Positions 1 through 8,870 of a stretch of 64,000 nucleotides of DNA are shown here, piece by piece. Source of the stretch: Isoptericola jiangsuensis (GTDB taxonomy: Bacteria > Actinomycetota > Actinomycetes > Actinomycetales > Cellulomonadaceae); NCBI RefSeq assembly GCF_002563715.1, contig NZ_PDJJ01000001.1, forward strand, positions 3,534,001-3,598,000, written 5' to 3'. The position numbers and the translations under genes were made by a program. Numbering within the stretch: position 1 is the stretch's first letter; each line of letters starts with the position of its first letter. The notes beneath the pieces were generated by a model. The model was not told where the DNA came from. It saw nothing but the letters and a program-made list of their open reading frames with translations, and did no database searches.

Positions 1-855
1 GAAGTCACCCGTCCAGTAGGCGTAGGTCGCCCGGTCGCCCGTGAGGTACCCGTTGGCGCTGACCCCCAGGACCCAGTGCAGGGTGCCGTCCGCCGCCCGG
101 ATCCGGAACAGGTCGGGGCACTCGATCATGCCGAGGTCGTCGCGCACGAGCTCGGACACCCGTTCCCACGCGTGGAGGTCCGGCGAGGTCCAGAAGCTCA
201 CCCGGTCCGCCTCCGCGACGAGCGCGACCCAGCGTCCGCGCTCCTCGTCCCACACGACCTTCGGGTCGCGGAAGTCGGCTCGACCGCCGTTCGCCATGAC
301 CGGCTCGTCACCGTCGGGACGGAACGTGCGTCCGCCGTCGGTGGAGTACCACAGGAACTGGGCCTGCGGCCCGGAGGCGTCGGCGATCTCGGCGAGGGTC
401 GGGTGGTCCATCTGGGTGACGAGCATGATGACGGCCCCGGCGCCGAACCCCGCGGTGTCGTCGTGGTCCACGACGGTGGAACCGGACCACAGGTCGTAGT
501 TCGCGTTCGTCCCCTTGGCCGCCGCGACACCCTGGTCGCGGAAGACGACGCCGTCCGAGCTGGCGGTCAGGCGCCATGACGTGCCGACCTTCTCGTCGTA
601 GTCGGGGTTGTACAGGTAGTGGTACCGGAGCTCGCCGTCGACCCAGATCGGTCGCTGCGGGTCGTTCTTCCAGTGGTCCGGCACGGAGTGGTGGTAGACC
701 GGCCGGTACGTCGTCGCCTCCGTGGTCGTGGTGGTCGGCCGGACCTCGGCCGGCGCGGCTGCGCCCGCCGTCGGCGTGGCGGCCGCCAACGGTGCGGCGA
801 GGGCGAGGGCGAGCAGGGTGGGCGCGAGCACGCGCCCGGGGTTGCGGTTCGTCAT
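1..855 (-). CDS. Secreted GH32 fructan hydrolase, 3' end missing
   Basis: An exported glycoside hydrolase of family 32 that should cleave fructosyl links in levan, inulin or sucrose outside the cell. Translation from the ATG at 855 runs 285 codons without a stop to the window edge, so the C-terminus is missing. A basic N-terminus and an Ala/Leu core ending near AGAAAPA form a signal peptide. GH32 landmarks follow in order: a WKNDPQRP block equivalent to WMNDPNG with the nucleophile Asp, then FRDPKV (RDP motif), then ECPDLF (EC motif with the acid/base Glu). It is the last visible gene of a sugar-utilisation cluster on the same strand. Levanase and exo-inulinase cannot be told apart from this fragment. 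Confidence 0.85.
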   Translation of the reverse strand, partial: MTNRNPGRVLAPTLLALALAAPLAAATPTAGAAAPAEVRPTTTTTEATTYRPVYHHSVPDHWKNDPQRPIWVDGELRYHYLYNPDYDEKVGTSWRLTASSDGVVFRDQGVAAAKGTNANYDLWSGSTVVDHDDTAGFGAGAVIMLVTQMDHPTLAEIADASGPQAQFLWYSTDGGRTFRPDGDEPVMANGGRADFRDPKVVWDEERGRWVALVAEADRVSFWTSPDLHAWERVSELVRDDLGMIECPDLFRIRAADGTLHWVLGVSANGYLTGDRATYAYWTGDF

Positions 856-887
856 CGTGACTCCGTCGTCTCGATCCGTCAGGGGAC

Positions 888-921
888 GGCCTGCCGGGGT
901 CGCGCGCGACCCCGGCAGGCC
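888..921. terminator. 34-bp perfect palindrome after the second hydrolase gene
   Basis: Two 17-base arms meet at a CGCG centre just after the stop of the gene at 929-1909. It would form a very strong stem in RNA from the minus strand, without a T-run, as is usual for terminators in high-GC actinobacteria. It may reduce read-through into the secreted GH32 gene. Confidence 0.6.
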
Positions 922-928
922 GGGGGGA

Positions 929-1909
929 CTAGCGGGTGCCCGCGGGACGCGCCGTCGGGGCGGGCACACCGGTGACGACCAGGCGGTCGCCCTCCCGGTG
1001 GACCGGCATCGGGTCGCTGATGCTCCCCACGAAGGACCCGTCGGGCGCGTCGTGGTGGAACGCGAGCAGCATCCAGCGCCCGGACCGGTCGCGCACGAGC
1101 CGCCCGCTGTACATCGACGAGTCGGTGAGCTGCTGGGCCCGGGTGACGTCGAACGGGCCGAGCAACGACTCCGCGGGGGCCGCCCATACGCCACCGGTGG
1201 TCCCGGCGCGACGCTCCGCCGACATGTCGGCGGCGAGGCAGGAGAACAGCAGGACGGGCGCGCCGTCGACGATCTCGACCTGCGTGACCTCGAGCTGGCC
1301 GAACCCGTGACCGGGCTCGCTGAGCGGCGGGCGTAGCTCCCAGCGGCGCAGGTCGGGCGACCAGGCGTGGCCGACGACGCCGCGGTCGTCCGCCGGCCCG
1401 CTGCGACCGCGGGCGGTCAGGAGCATGTGCCACCCGTCGCCGTCCGGGTCGGGCAGCACCCACGGGTCGCGGAACGCCTCGTCGTGCCACTGGCCGTCGG
1501 CGAGCGTCTCGTACCAGCGCCCGTCGGCGGTGAGCACGGGGTTCTCCGGCGCCTTGGTCCACGTCGCCAGGTCGGACGACGTGGCGTACCCGACGCGCTG
1601 GACGTTGCCGGCCGGGGTCAGCGTGGAGCCGGTGTAGAAGAGGAACCAGGTGCCGTCGGGGTGCCGCACGACCGACCCCGTCCAGGTCGCGAGGTCGTCC
1701 CAGCCGCCGGCGTCGGACCGGACGAGCGCGTCCTCCACGCGCGTCCAGTGCACGAGGTCGTCGGACACGGCGTGCCCGATCGACGCCCGGTAGTGCCGCG
1801 CGTCGGGTTCGTGCAGCGCCCGGGACGCGTAGAGGAAGAACAGGTGGTGCCGGTCACCGTCGTCGGCGAACCAGAAGTCCCACACCCAGGAGTCGGGAAG
1901 CGTGAGCAT
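929..1909 (-). CDS. Five-bladed-propeller glycoside hydrolase (GH32/GH68-like clan)
   Basis: A 326-residue protein without signal peptide, probably acting on fructosides inside the cell. The first motif, VWDFWFADDGDRHHLFF, sits where GH32/68/43 enzymes carry the nucleophile Asp. A GHAVSDDLVHW strand follows near residue 45, then HDEAFRDPWV (RDP motif) near residue 143 and QLEVTQVEI near residue 205, where the acid/base Glu is expected. It is shorter than typical GH32 enzymes (about 450-500 residues) because the C-terminal beta-sandwich is absent. An AAAGGTC stretch upstream supports the start. It lies between the permease genes and the secreted GH32 gene, so it probably works on the imported oligosaccharide. 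Exact family and linkage are uncertain. Confidence 0.7.
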   Translation of the reverse strand: MLTLPDSWVWDFWFADDGDRHHLFFLYASRALHEPDARHYRASIGHAVSDDLVHWTRVEDALVRSDAGGWDDLATWTGSVVRHPDGTWFLFYTGSTLTPAGNVQRVGYATSSDLATWTKAPENPVLTADGRWYETLADGQWHDEAFRDPWVLPDPDGDGWHMLLTARGRSGPADDRGVVGHAWSPDLRRWELRPPLSEPGHGFGQLEVTQVEIVDGAPVLLFSCLAADMSAERRAGTTGGVWAAPAESLLGPFDVTRAQQLTDSSMYSGRLVRDRSGRWMLLAFHHDAPDGSFVGSISDPMPVHREGDRLVVTGVPAPTARPAGTR

Positions 1910-2017
1910 GCGAGAAGGACCTTTCGGGAGGCTCCGCGGAGGAGTCGAGCAGGAGCGCGGGGAGCGCGGGGCGGTCCACCGGGGGCCCGGTGGACGGGGG
2001 CGGGTGGGGGCGTCAGG

Positions 2018-2989
2018 TCAGCCCTTGACCCCGCTCGCCGCCACGCTCGAGACGAACGCGCGCTGGAAGGACAGGAAGACGACGAGCACGGGCAGGGTGA
2101 TGAGCGACGTGTACGCCATGACCTCTCCCCACGCGGTGTTGAGCTGGAAGAAGTACTGCATGCCGACCATCACCGGGCGCAGCTCCTCCTGCTGCACGAC
2201 CATGAGCGGCCACAGGTACTGGTTCCACGCCGGCAGGAACGTGAGGATGGCGACGGTCGCGAACGCCGGGCCCGCCAGCGGTGCGACGATGCGCCGGTAG
2301 ATGGTGAACCAGCCCGCGCCGTCGATCCGGGCCGCCTCGTCGAGCGACGTCGGGATCGTCGAGAAGTACTGGGTGAACAGGAAGATCGAGAACGCGTTCG
2401 CGATGAACGGGACGATCTGCACCTCGTAGGTGTTCAGCCACCCGAAGTCGTACTTCGGGATGCCGCCCTCCAGGACGATCGTCGGCAGCTTGGACACCCA
2501 GTAGACCATCGGGACGGCGATCGTCTCGAAGGGCACGATGAGGGTCGCGATGACGAGGCTGAGCACCAGGGTGCGGCCCTTCCAGCGCATGCGCGCCAGG
2601 GCGAAACCCGCCATCGAGTTGACGACCAGCCCGAGCCCGACGGTGAGGACGGTGACGAGCACGGAGTTCAGCAGGAAGCGGCGGACGGGGACGCGGTCGA
2701 ACACCCCGTAGTAGTTGTCGAGGCTGATGTCGCCGACGGGGAGGAACGCCCGGACGGAGTCGACGTCCCCGAGGATCTGCGCGTCCGGCTTGAGCGAGGA
2801 CACGAACATGAACACCAGGGGGAAGAGGAACACGACGGCGAGCGCGCTCATCGCGAGGTAGGACCAGGCCCTGCGGCGACGCCTCAGGTGGCGCTCGCCC
2901 TGGTGGTCGCCTCCGCCGGCGCGGCGTCCGGGGCGTGCGCCGCCCGGGTCGGGCGTCGTTCCCGTGGTGTCGAGGGATGCGGTGGTCAT
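2018..2989 (-). CDS. Sugar ABC importer permease, MalG-like
   Basis: Second membrane subunit of a binding-protein-dependent carbohydrate importer (323 residues, CUT1 type). A basic cytoplasmic tail of about 40 residues precedes six predicted membrane spans. The coupling loop reads EAARIDGAGWFTIYRRIVAPL near residue 230, the EAA motif that docks to the ATPase. It starts two bases after the stop of the upstream permease, so translation is probably coupled. No ATPase gene is present in the cluster, as is common for CUT1 systems that share an MsiK-type ATPase encoded elsewhere. Confidence 0.9.
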   Translation of the reverse strand: MTTASLDTTGTTPDPGGARPGRRAGGGDHQGERHLRRRRRAWSYLAMSALAVVFLFPLVFMFVSSLKPDAQILGDVDSVRAFLPVGDISLDNYYGVFDRVPVRRFLLNSVLVTVLTVGLGLVVNSMAGFALARMRWKGRTLVLSLVIATLIVPFETIAVPMVYWVSKLPTIVLEGGIPKYDFGWLNTYEVQIVPFIANAFSIFLFTQYFSTIPTSLDEAARIDGAGWFTIYRRIVAPLAGPAFATVAILTFLPAWNQYLWPLMVVQQEELRPVMVGMQYFFQLNTAWGEVMAYTSLITLPVLVVFLSFQRAFVSSVAASGVKG

Positions 2990-2991
2990 GG

Positions 2992-3951
2992 TCAGTCCTT
3001 GTCTCGGGTCAGGAAGCGCTGCACCAGGGCGATCACCAGCACGAGCACGAAGAAGATGAGCGAGATCGTGGCGCCGTACCCCGTCTCCATCTCCCGGTAG
3101 CCCTTGCGGACCGCGTGGTAGACGAGGGTCGAGGTCGAGTTGACCGGCCCGCCCTGCGTCATGACGTCGACCTGCACGAAGAGCCCCAGGGCCGCGATCG
3201 TGATGGTCACCAGGACGAAGACCATGGTCGAGCGCAGGCCCGGCCACGTGACGTTCGTGAACTGCTGCCACGGTGTGGCGCCGTCCATCCGGGCGGCCTC
3301 GTAGAGCTCCTCGGGGATGGTCTGGAGCCCGGACAACCAGATCAGCATGTGGAAGCCCACCGCCTGCCAGATCGACAGCACGATGATGGCGCCGAGCGCG
3401 GTGCTGGGGTCGTTCAACCAGGCGGTGCCCTGCCACGCCCCGAACGTGAGCGTGTCGATGAACGAGTTGACCAGGCCGTTCTCCTGGTACATGAACTTCC
3501 ACAGGATCGACACGACGACGATCGACGTGACGACCGGGATGAAGTAGATGACCCGGAACGCGGTGACGCCGCGGATCTTCTGGTTCACGAGGACCGCGAG
3601 GAGCAGCCCGAGCCCGGCCTGCACCGGGACGACCACGAGCGCGAACACGAACGTGTTGACCGTCGAGCGGAGGAACACCGGGTCGGCGGTGAACGCGCGG
3701 ACGAAGTTGTCGAGCCCGACGAAGCGGGGCGGGTTGGGCGAGATGAGGCGCGCGTTGGTGAAGGACAGCCCGAACGCGAGCATCACCGGGACGACGAGGA
3801 ACAGCACGAGGAGGACCAGGGCCGGCAGGACCATCGCGAGGCCGGAGCGGCCCTCGTGCCGGCGAGCCCTCCCGGCGCCTCGCCGGCGTGGGGGCAGGGG
3901 GTGGGAGGCGGCGCCCGCGCCGGTCGCGGGCGCGCTCGTGGGGGTGGTCAT
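2992..3951 (-). CDS. Sugar ABC importer permease, MalF-like
   Basis: First membrane subunit of the carbohydrate importer (319 residues). After about 50 mostly polar residues comes LAMVLPALVLLVLFLVVPVM, then further spans and the EAA loop EELYEAARMDGATPWQQF near residue 215. I place the start at the ATG at 3951 because a GGAG stretch precedes it. An upstream in-frame ATG would add 15 residues that look like non-coding sequence. It pairs with the MalG-like gene at 2018-2989 and the binding protein at 4016-5308. Confidence 0.9.
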   Translation of the reverse strand: MTTPTSAPATGAGAASHPLPPRRRGAGRARRHEGRSGLAMVLPALVLLVLFLVVPVMLAFGLSFTNARLISPNPPRFVGLDNFVRAFTADPVFLRSTVNTFVFALVVVPVQAGLGLLLAVLVNQKIRGVTAFRVIYFIPVVTSIVVVSILWKFMYQENGLVNSFIDTLTFGAWQGTAWLNDPSTALGAIIVLSIWQAVGFHMLIWLSGLQTIPEELYEAARMDGATPWQQFTNVTWPGLRSTMVFVLVTITIAALGLFVQVDVMTQGGPVNSTSTLVYHAVRKGYREMETGYGATISLIFFVLVLVIALVQRFLTRDKD

Positions 3952-3968
3952 GATCGACTCCGTCCGTG

Positions 3969-3997
3969 CGTGGGCGGGCCTGCACGGCCCGCCCACG
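3969..3997. promoter_or_regulatory. Stem-loop between binding-protein and permease genes
   Basis: Twelve-base perfect arms (3969-3980 and 3986-3997) around a five-base loop follow the binding-protein stop. Such stem-loops often stabilise the upstream message or cause partial termination, giving more binding protein than permease. This role is inferred from position. Confidence 0.5.
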
Positions 3998-4015
3998 CCG
4001 ATCTGGAGGGACGGC

Positions 4016-5308
4016 TCAGAAGCCGTACCCGTCGTTGGACTGGATGTTCGCGTCGATCTCGGAGACGGCGCCGTCGAGCGTCGACTGCACGTCGGCGCCG
4101 TTCATGATGTCCTTCGCCGCCTTCTCGAACGTCGAGGAGATCACGGGGTAGGCCGGGGTCTGCGGGCGCAGGACCGCGAGCTGCTGCGAGAGCTCGACGA
4201 ACGGACGCAGGTCGCCGTCGGTGGAGAAGTGCTCGGACGCCTCGGTCGCGCTCTCGGTGGCGGGGATGACGATCTGCTTGTCCGAGAACGCGGTGAGGTA
4301 CTCGTCGGCGAAGGAGAACTCCAGGTAGGCCCGCGCACCCTCGGGGCTCGCGCAGGTGGAGGAGATGCCCCACTGCCACGAACCGCCGCCGATCTTGGGG
4401 CCGTTCCCGAAGTCCGGCGGGGGCAGGATCAGCAGGTCGTCACCGACCGCGTCGAGCGAGTCGAGGGCGTTCCAGACGCCGGTGTAGCTGAGCGCGACCT
4501 CGTCGGCGTTGAACTCCTCGTTGCCGATCGTGCCCGCGTTGCTCGTGTACCCCTGGTCGAACGCGCCCTGGAACCAGGTGAAGAAGTCGACGGCCTCGGG
4601 GCCGTTGAGCGTCCCGTCCGAGGTGAGCATCGTGTCGCGGTCGACGAGGTCGCCGCCGGAGCTCTGCAGCATGGGCGAGTACGCGTAGGACCACCACTCG
4701 CCGGTGTCCTCGGCACCGATGTCGAGCGGGGTGTCGTAGCCGGCGTCCTGGAGCGTGGCCAGGACGGTGTCGAACTCGTCCACCGTCCACGGCTCGTCGA
4801 TCGTCGGGATGCGGACGTCGTTCGCGGTGAGCACGGACTCGCGCGCGAAGATCGACAGGGCGGCGTCCCAGTACCCCGCCGAGTAGATCTCGTCCTTGTA
4901 CGTGCCGACCGCCGTGGGCAGCAGCGAGTCGGTGATGTCCGTCGACAGCCCGAGGGGCTGGATGTAGCCGGCCCAGGCCCAGTTCGGGACGATGGGTCCG
5001 TCCATGTCGAGCAGGCAGGGCAGGTCGTCGGCGGCGGCCGCGGCGACGATGGCGTCGTTGTAGGCGCCCTGCGGGAACGACTCCTCGACGACCTCGTACT
5101 CGTCCTGCGACGCGTTGAAGTCGTCGATGATCTGCTGGTAGACCTCGAGCTCGGCCGGGTTGCCGGCGGAGTGGGTCCACATGGTCAGCTGCACGGGTCC
5201 GTCGCCGTCGGCGGCGGCACCGCCCTGGCCCGCCTGGCCGCAGGCGGTGAGCGTGAGTGCCGACACCGCCGAAGCGGATACGATCGCCATGAGGGATCTG
5301 CGGTTCAT
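4016..5308 (-). CDS. Sugar-binding lipoprotein of the ABC importer
   Basis: Extracellular solute-binding protein (430 residues, SBP family 1) that should deliver an oligosaccharide to the two permeases encoded after it. The N-terminus has a lipoprotein signal peptide with the lipobox LTAC, so the mature protein is anchored at Cys23. QLTMWTHSAGNPAELEVYQ and the repeated Trp/Tyr/Gly segments are typical of CUT1 binding proteins. The neighbouring GH32-type hydrolases and fructokinase suggest a fructose-containing substrate, but the binding site cannot be read from sequence. It starts the importer operon, 113 bp downstream of the repressor gene. Confidence 0.88.
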   Translation of the reverse strand: MNRRSLMAIVSASAVSALTLTACGQAGQGGAAADGDGPVQLTMWTHSAGNPAELEVYQQIIDDFNASQDEYEVVEESFPQGAYNDAIVAAAAADDLPCLLDMDGPIVPNWAWAGYIQPLGLSTDITDSLLPTAVGTYKDEIYSAGYWDAALSIFARESVLTANDVRIPTIDEPWTVDEFDTVLATLQDAGYDTPLDIGAEDTGEWWSYAYSPMLQSSGGDLVDRDTMLTSDGTLNGPEAVDFFTWFQGAFDQGYTSNAGTIGNEEFNADEVALSYTGVWNALDSLDAVGDDLLILPPPDFGNGPKIGGGSWQWGISSTCASPEGARAYLEFSFADEYLTAFSDKQIVIPATESATEASEHFSTDGDLRPFVELSQQLAVLRPQTPAYPVISSTFEKAAKDIMNGADVQSTLDGAVSEIDANIQSNDGYGF

Positions 5309-5329
5309 CTAAGGTTTCCTCTCCGGGTA

Positions 5330-5347
5330 CCGGACGTCGACGTCCGG
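5330..5347. promoter_or_regulatory. 18-bp perfect palindrome upstream of the binding-protein gene
   Basis: CCGGACGTCGACGTCCGG lies 22 bases upstream of the binding-protein start, in the 113-bp gap after the repressor gene. It could be an operator or a leader hairpin. It does not resemble the operator-like site at 6469-6480. Confidence 0.35.
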
Positions 5348-5421
5348 CATCTGATCGGTGACCGCCGTGTCTTGGCGGATGGGAGCGGTCACGATGGATC
5401 ACGGTTCGTCGCCGACGGCAG

Positions 5422-6450
5422 TCAGGCTGCTGTCGGCGGCGGACCTACCGAGTCCCGACGCACGATCGGGCACGGCATGAGGTGGGTGCTGTCCTCGCGC
5501 GGGGGTTCACGGACCCCCAGCGCGACCTCCGTCGCCCAGCGCCCCATCTCGTAGTGGGGCAGCGCGACGGTCGTCAGGGGCGGGTCCTGCTCGCCCGCGA
5601 CGAGCTGCTGGTCGTCGTATCCGACGATCGAGACGTCCCGGGGGACGTCCATCCCGCGGCGGTGCGCGGCGACGTACGCGCCGGCCGCCATGCGGTCGTT
5701 GAAGCAGAAGATGCCCGTGGGCCGCCGGTCGGCGGGCAGGTCGAGCAGCCGTCCGACGGCGGCGCACCCGCCCGCGGCGGAGGTCTCGCCGCGGGCGTGC
5801 AGGGCGGGGTCGGGGGTGATGCCCGCCTCCGCGAGCACCTCCAGGTAGCCCTGGTGGCGCAGGCCGGAGGCGACGGGCGGCTCGTCCTCGGCGACGTCCA
5901 CGTACGCGATCCGCCGGTGTCCCGCGGCGACGAGCTCGCGGACGGCGGCGACGCCGCCCTGACGGTCGTCGGGGACCACGGCCGGGAAGCCCCCGCCCGA
6001 GGGGCGGCAGTCCAGGAACACCGTGCCCGTCGGCAGGCCGGCAGGGGCTTCGACGACGCGGTGCCACATCGCGGCGTAGATCATGGCGTCCACCTGCTGG
6101 CCGACCAGGGCGCGGATCGCCTTCTCCTCGACCTTCGGGTCCGCGTCCGTGTCGACGAGGAACACCAGGTATCCGTGCTCGCGCGCCGCGTCCTGGGCCC
6201 CGGCCAGCATGCGGCCCGCGAACGGGGTCGTCGCGATGGTGTCGGAGATCAGTCCCAGGGTGTGGGTGCGCTGCGTCCGCAGACCGCGGGCGACGGTGTT
6301 GGGGGTGTAGCCGACGGCGGCGGCCGCCTGCCGGACACGGGCCGCCGTCGCGGGCGAGATCCGCTCGACACGGTCGTTGAGGACCAGCGAGACGGTGGCC
6401 GTGGACACGCCTGCCGCGGTCGCGACGTCGGAGATCCGTACGCGGGCCAT
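5422..6450 (-). CDS. LacI-family repressor of the sugar importer cluster
   Basis: A 342-residue LacI/GalR regulator. Residues 4-50 hold the helix-turn-helix and hinge (ISDVATAAGVSTATVSLVLN), followed by a periplasmic-binding-protein-like sugar sensor that contains GYDDQQLV and the usual DRMAAGAY element. It is the first gene of the set that continues into binding protein, permeases and hydrolases, so it most likely represses the cluster until the sugar or its phosphate is present. A strong GGAGG lies six bases before the ATG. The near-palindrome at 6469-6480 just upstream suggests autoregulation. Confidence 0.88.
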   Translation of the reverse strand: MARVRISDVATAAGVSTATVSLVLNDRVERISPATAARVRQAAAAVGYTPNTVARGLRTQRTHTLGLISDTIATTPFAGRMLAGAQDAAREHGYLVFLVDTDADPKVEEKAIRALVGQQVDAMIYAAMWHRVVEAPAGLPTGTVFLDCRPSGGGFPAVVPDDRQGGVAAVRELVAAGHRRIAYVDVAEDEPPVASGLRHQGYLEVLAEAGITPDPALHARGETSAAGGCAAVGRLLDLPADRRPTGIFCFNDRMAAGAYVAAHRRGMDVPRDVSIVGYDDQQLVAGEQDPPLTTVALPHYEMGRWATEVALGVREPPREDSTHLMPCPIVRRDSVGPPPTAA

Positions 6451-6468
6451 GCTGCCACCTCCTCGTGG

Positions 6469-6480
6469 TTAATCGATTGA
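6469..6480. promoter_or_regulatory. LacI-type operator upstream of the repressor
   Basis: TTAATCGATTGA is an AT-rich near-palindrome centred on CG, as LacI/GalR operators are, and stands out in this GC-rich sequence. It covers the expected transcription start of the promoter at 6486-6515, so a bound repressor would block its own transcription. Confidence 0.55.
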
Positions 6481-6485
6481 ACAGG

Positions 6486-6515
6486 ATGGTGCCCCTCGCT
6501 CACCGCGTTTGTCAA
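6486..6515 (-). promoter_or_regulatory. Promoter of the LacI repressor gene
   Basis: Read on the minus strand there is a perfect -35 box TTGACA (6515-6510), an 18-base spacer and a -10-like CACCAT (6491-6486). The start point would fall in the operator at 6469-6480. Confidence 0.5.
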
Positions 6516-6559
6516 GCGGCTCCGCCCGGGCGCCCGGCGCCGCGGCGCCGCGGGACGCG

Positions 6560-7558
6560 TCACGCGCCCTGCCGCGGGATCGGCGGCGCGGCGTCGAGCT
6601 CGGCCCGGCGCGGCGGGTTGGCACCGGCACGGGAGACGGTCACCGCCGCCACCGCGACGCAGTGGTCCAGGAGGCGCCCCAGCGTGGCGCCGTCGACCTC
6701 GCGCAGCGCGTCCCGACGGGCACCGCCGAGCAGGTCGGCCGCCCACAGGCCGTCGACGAGCGCACCCATGAAGGAGTCCCCCGCGCCCACCGTGTCCACG
6801 ACCTCGACCCGTGGTGCGACCGCCCGCCGCTCGCCCGCCGCCGAGACCGCGACGGCACCCTCGCCGCCCAGGGTCACGACCACGAGCGCGGGACCGAGGC
6901 CCAGCCAGGAGCGCGCCACGACGAGGGGGTCCGCACCCGGGGCCAGCCATCCGAGGTCCTCGTCGCTCACCTTGACCACGTCCGCGAGGGAGACGAGCTC
7001 CTCGACCGTCGGACGCACGTCGGCCGGGTCGCCCATGAGGTCGGGTCGGACGTTGGGGTCGTAGGTGATCGTCGCGGTCGGTCGCGCCGTCCGCACGAGG
7101 TCGCGGACCGCGGAGGCGCCGGGTTCGACCACGGCCGCGATCGAGCCCGTGTGCACGGCGAGCGCGTCGGGGGACGCGGCCGCGCCCGTCGGCACCCTCC
7201 AGTCGAGCCGGAACTCGTAGGTCGCCGCGCCGTGCTCGTCGAGGCGCGCGACGGCGACGCTGGTGGCCGGGGCGTCGGTGCTCCCCGGTGCGAGCAGGAC
7301 GCCCGAACCCTCCAGCCAGGTCCGCACCGCCGAGCCGCGGCCGTCGGCGCCGAGCCAGGTGACCAGCCGGACGTCGCGGTCCAGCCGGCCCAGGGTGAGG
7401 GCGACGTTCGCGGGGCTGCCGCCCGGCAGCTCGTCGACGCTGCCGTCCACCCGGTGGACGACGTCGAGGAGCGCCTCGCCGACGACGACCACGTGGGGTC
7501 GCCGGTCGTCGGCCGGCGGGGAGTCCGACCGGGTGACAACGATGTCAGTCTGTGCCAT
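6560..7558 (-). CDS. PfkB-family fructokinase
   Basis: Sugar kinase of the PfkB/ribokinase family (332 residues from the chosen ATG), most likely phosphorylating fructose released by the hydrolases nearby. VVGEALLDVVHR and the first signature LPGGSPANVALTLGRL stand near the N-terminus. DTVGAGDSFMGAL, the second PfkB signature with the catalytic Asp and anion hole, lies near residue 245. An in-frame ATG at 7576 would add six residues. The gene follows the second LacI gene by about 50 bp on the same strand, forming a probable two-gene operon. Fructose is inferred from context. Confidence 0.82.
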   Translation of the reverse strand: MAQTDIVVTRSDSPPADDRRPHVVVVGEALLDVVHRVDGSVDELPGGSPANVALTLGRLDRDVRLVTWLGADGRGSAVRTWLEGSGVLLAPGSTDAPATSVAVARLDEHGAATYEFRLDWRVPTGAAASPDALAVHTGSIAAVVEPGASAVRDLVRTARPTATITYDPNVRPDLMGDPADVRPTVEELVSLADVVKVSDEDLGWLAPGADPLVVARSWLGLGPALVVVTLGGEGAVAVSAAGERRAVAPRVEVVDTVGAGDSFMGALVDGLWAADLLGGARRDALREVDGATLGRLLDHCVAVAAVTVSRAGANPPRRAELDAAPPIPRQGA

Positions 7559-7611
7559 GGGGACATTGAACCCCATCGTGGGGACCGCGCGGAACAGGGT
7601 CCGGACGGCGG

Positions 7612-8646
7612 CTAGCGGGCCGGTCCGCGGATCTCCCCCGAGCCACGGGCGACGAGCGACGTCGGCACCACGACCCGGCGGCAGGGCCCCGCGTCACCGT
7701 CGAGCCGGGCGAAGAGGAGCTCGGCCGCACGCCTGCCGAGCCCGTCCGTGTCCTGCACCACGGCCGTCAGGCCAGGCACGACCAGGTCGCCCGCCTCGAC
7801 GTCGTCGAAGCCGACGCACGCGATCTCGCGCTCACGACCGGCCTGCTGCAGGGCACGGACCACACCCAGGGTCACGGTGTTCCGGGCCGAGAAGATCGCC
7901 GTCGGCGGGTCCGGCAGGGCGAGCAGCCGGTGGACCGCGGCGGTCGCGCTCGCCTCGTCGGGCAGACCCGGCACGACGAGGCGCGGATCCACGTCGAGCC
8001 CGGCGGCAGCCATCGCGGCCGCGTACCCGTCGCGGCGGAGCCGGGCCGTCTGGACGCTCTCGACGTCACCGAGGAACGCGACGCGTCGGTGCCCGTGGGC
8101 GACCAGGTGGCGCACGGCCGCACGAGCACCGTCGACGTGGGACGACACGACGCGGTCCGCCTCCAGACCGGTGGGCTCCCGGTCGACGCACACCACGGGC
8201 GTGCCCCGGTCGACGTGGACGGCCAGGTAGGACTGGTCGTCACGCACCGGCGTGACCACGAACCCGTCGACGCGACGACGCGCCAGCTCGGTGACGGCAC
8301 GCACCTCGGCGTCCGGGTCGTCCTCCACGCTGACCGCGAGCACGGCGTAGCCGTGGGCGGCGGCGACGCGCTCGATCCCGCGGTGCACCTGCCCGGCGAA
8401 CGGGTTGGCCACGCTGGACACCACCAGCCCGAGCGTCCGGGTCCGGCCGTCACGACGACGCAGGTTGCCGGCGTGCAGGTCGGGCTCGAAGTCCAGCCGG
8501 GCCGCTGCGGCACGCACCTTCGCCGCGGTCGCGCTCGAGACGTTCGGCTCACCGTTGACCACCCGCGAGACCGTCTTCACGCCGACGCCCGCCAGCGCGG
8601 CGACGTCGCGCATGGTCGGCCGCGGGCGGGTCGAGCGCGGTGTCAC
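7612..8646 (-). CDS. LacI-family regulator next to fructokinase
   Basis: A LacI/GalR repressor (344 residues from the GTG at 8646). The DNA-binding part TMRDVAALAGVGVKTVSRVV lies at the N-terminus and the sugar-sensing domain follows, with GFDDVEAGDL near the C-terminus. I chose the GTG because the helix-turn-helix then starts about ten residues in, as in the family. Longer upstream reading adds Pro/Arg-rich sequence without similarity. It probably controls itself and the fructokinase gene downstream. Confidence 0.85.
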   Translation of the reverse strand: MTPRSTRPRPTMRDVAALAGVGVKTVSRVVNGEPNVSSATAAKVRAAAARLDFEPDLHAGNLRRRDGRTRTLGLVVSSVANPFAGQVHRGIERVAAAHGYAVLAVSVEDDPDAEVRAVTELARRRVDGFVVTPVRDDQSYLAVHVDRGTPVVCVDREPTGLEADRVVSSHVDGARAAVRHLVAHGHRRVAFLGDVESVQTARLRRDGYAAAMAAAGLDVDPRLVVPGLPDEASATAAVHRLLALPDPPTAIFSARNTVTLGVVRALQQAGREREIACVGFDDVEAGDLVVPGLTAVVQDTDGLGRRAAELLFARLDGDAGPCRRVVVPTSLVARGSGEIRGPAR

Positions 8647-8870
8647 GTGTCCCGGCTCCGTCGTCAACGGCTGCCACCCCTCGTCTCGAACCTCGGTCCC
8701 GGACCCCGCAGCCCGACGACCCCGCCGGGGCGGGGAGGGCCCACGCCGCACATCCTCCCACCGCCCTCCCGGACGGCCGTCGCCGTGTCCCCTGGACGGA
8801 GGTCCCGGACGCGACGCACGTCACCGGGACGGCAGCCCGTCCGACCCCGCGGATCGTGGATGATGGAAGG

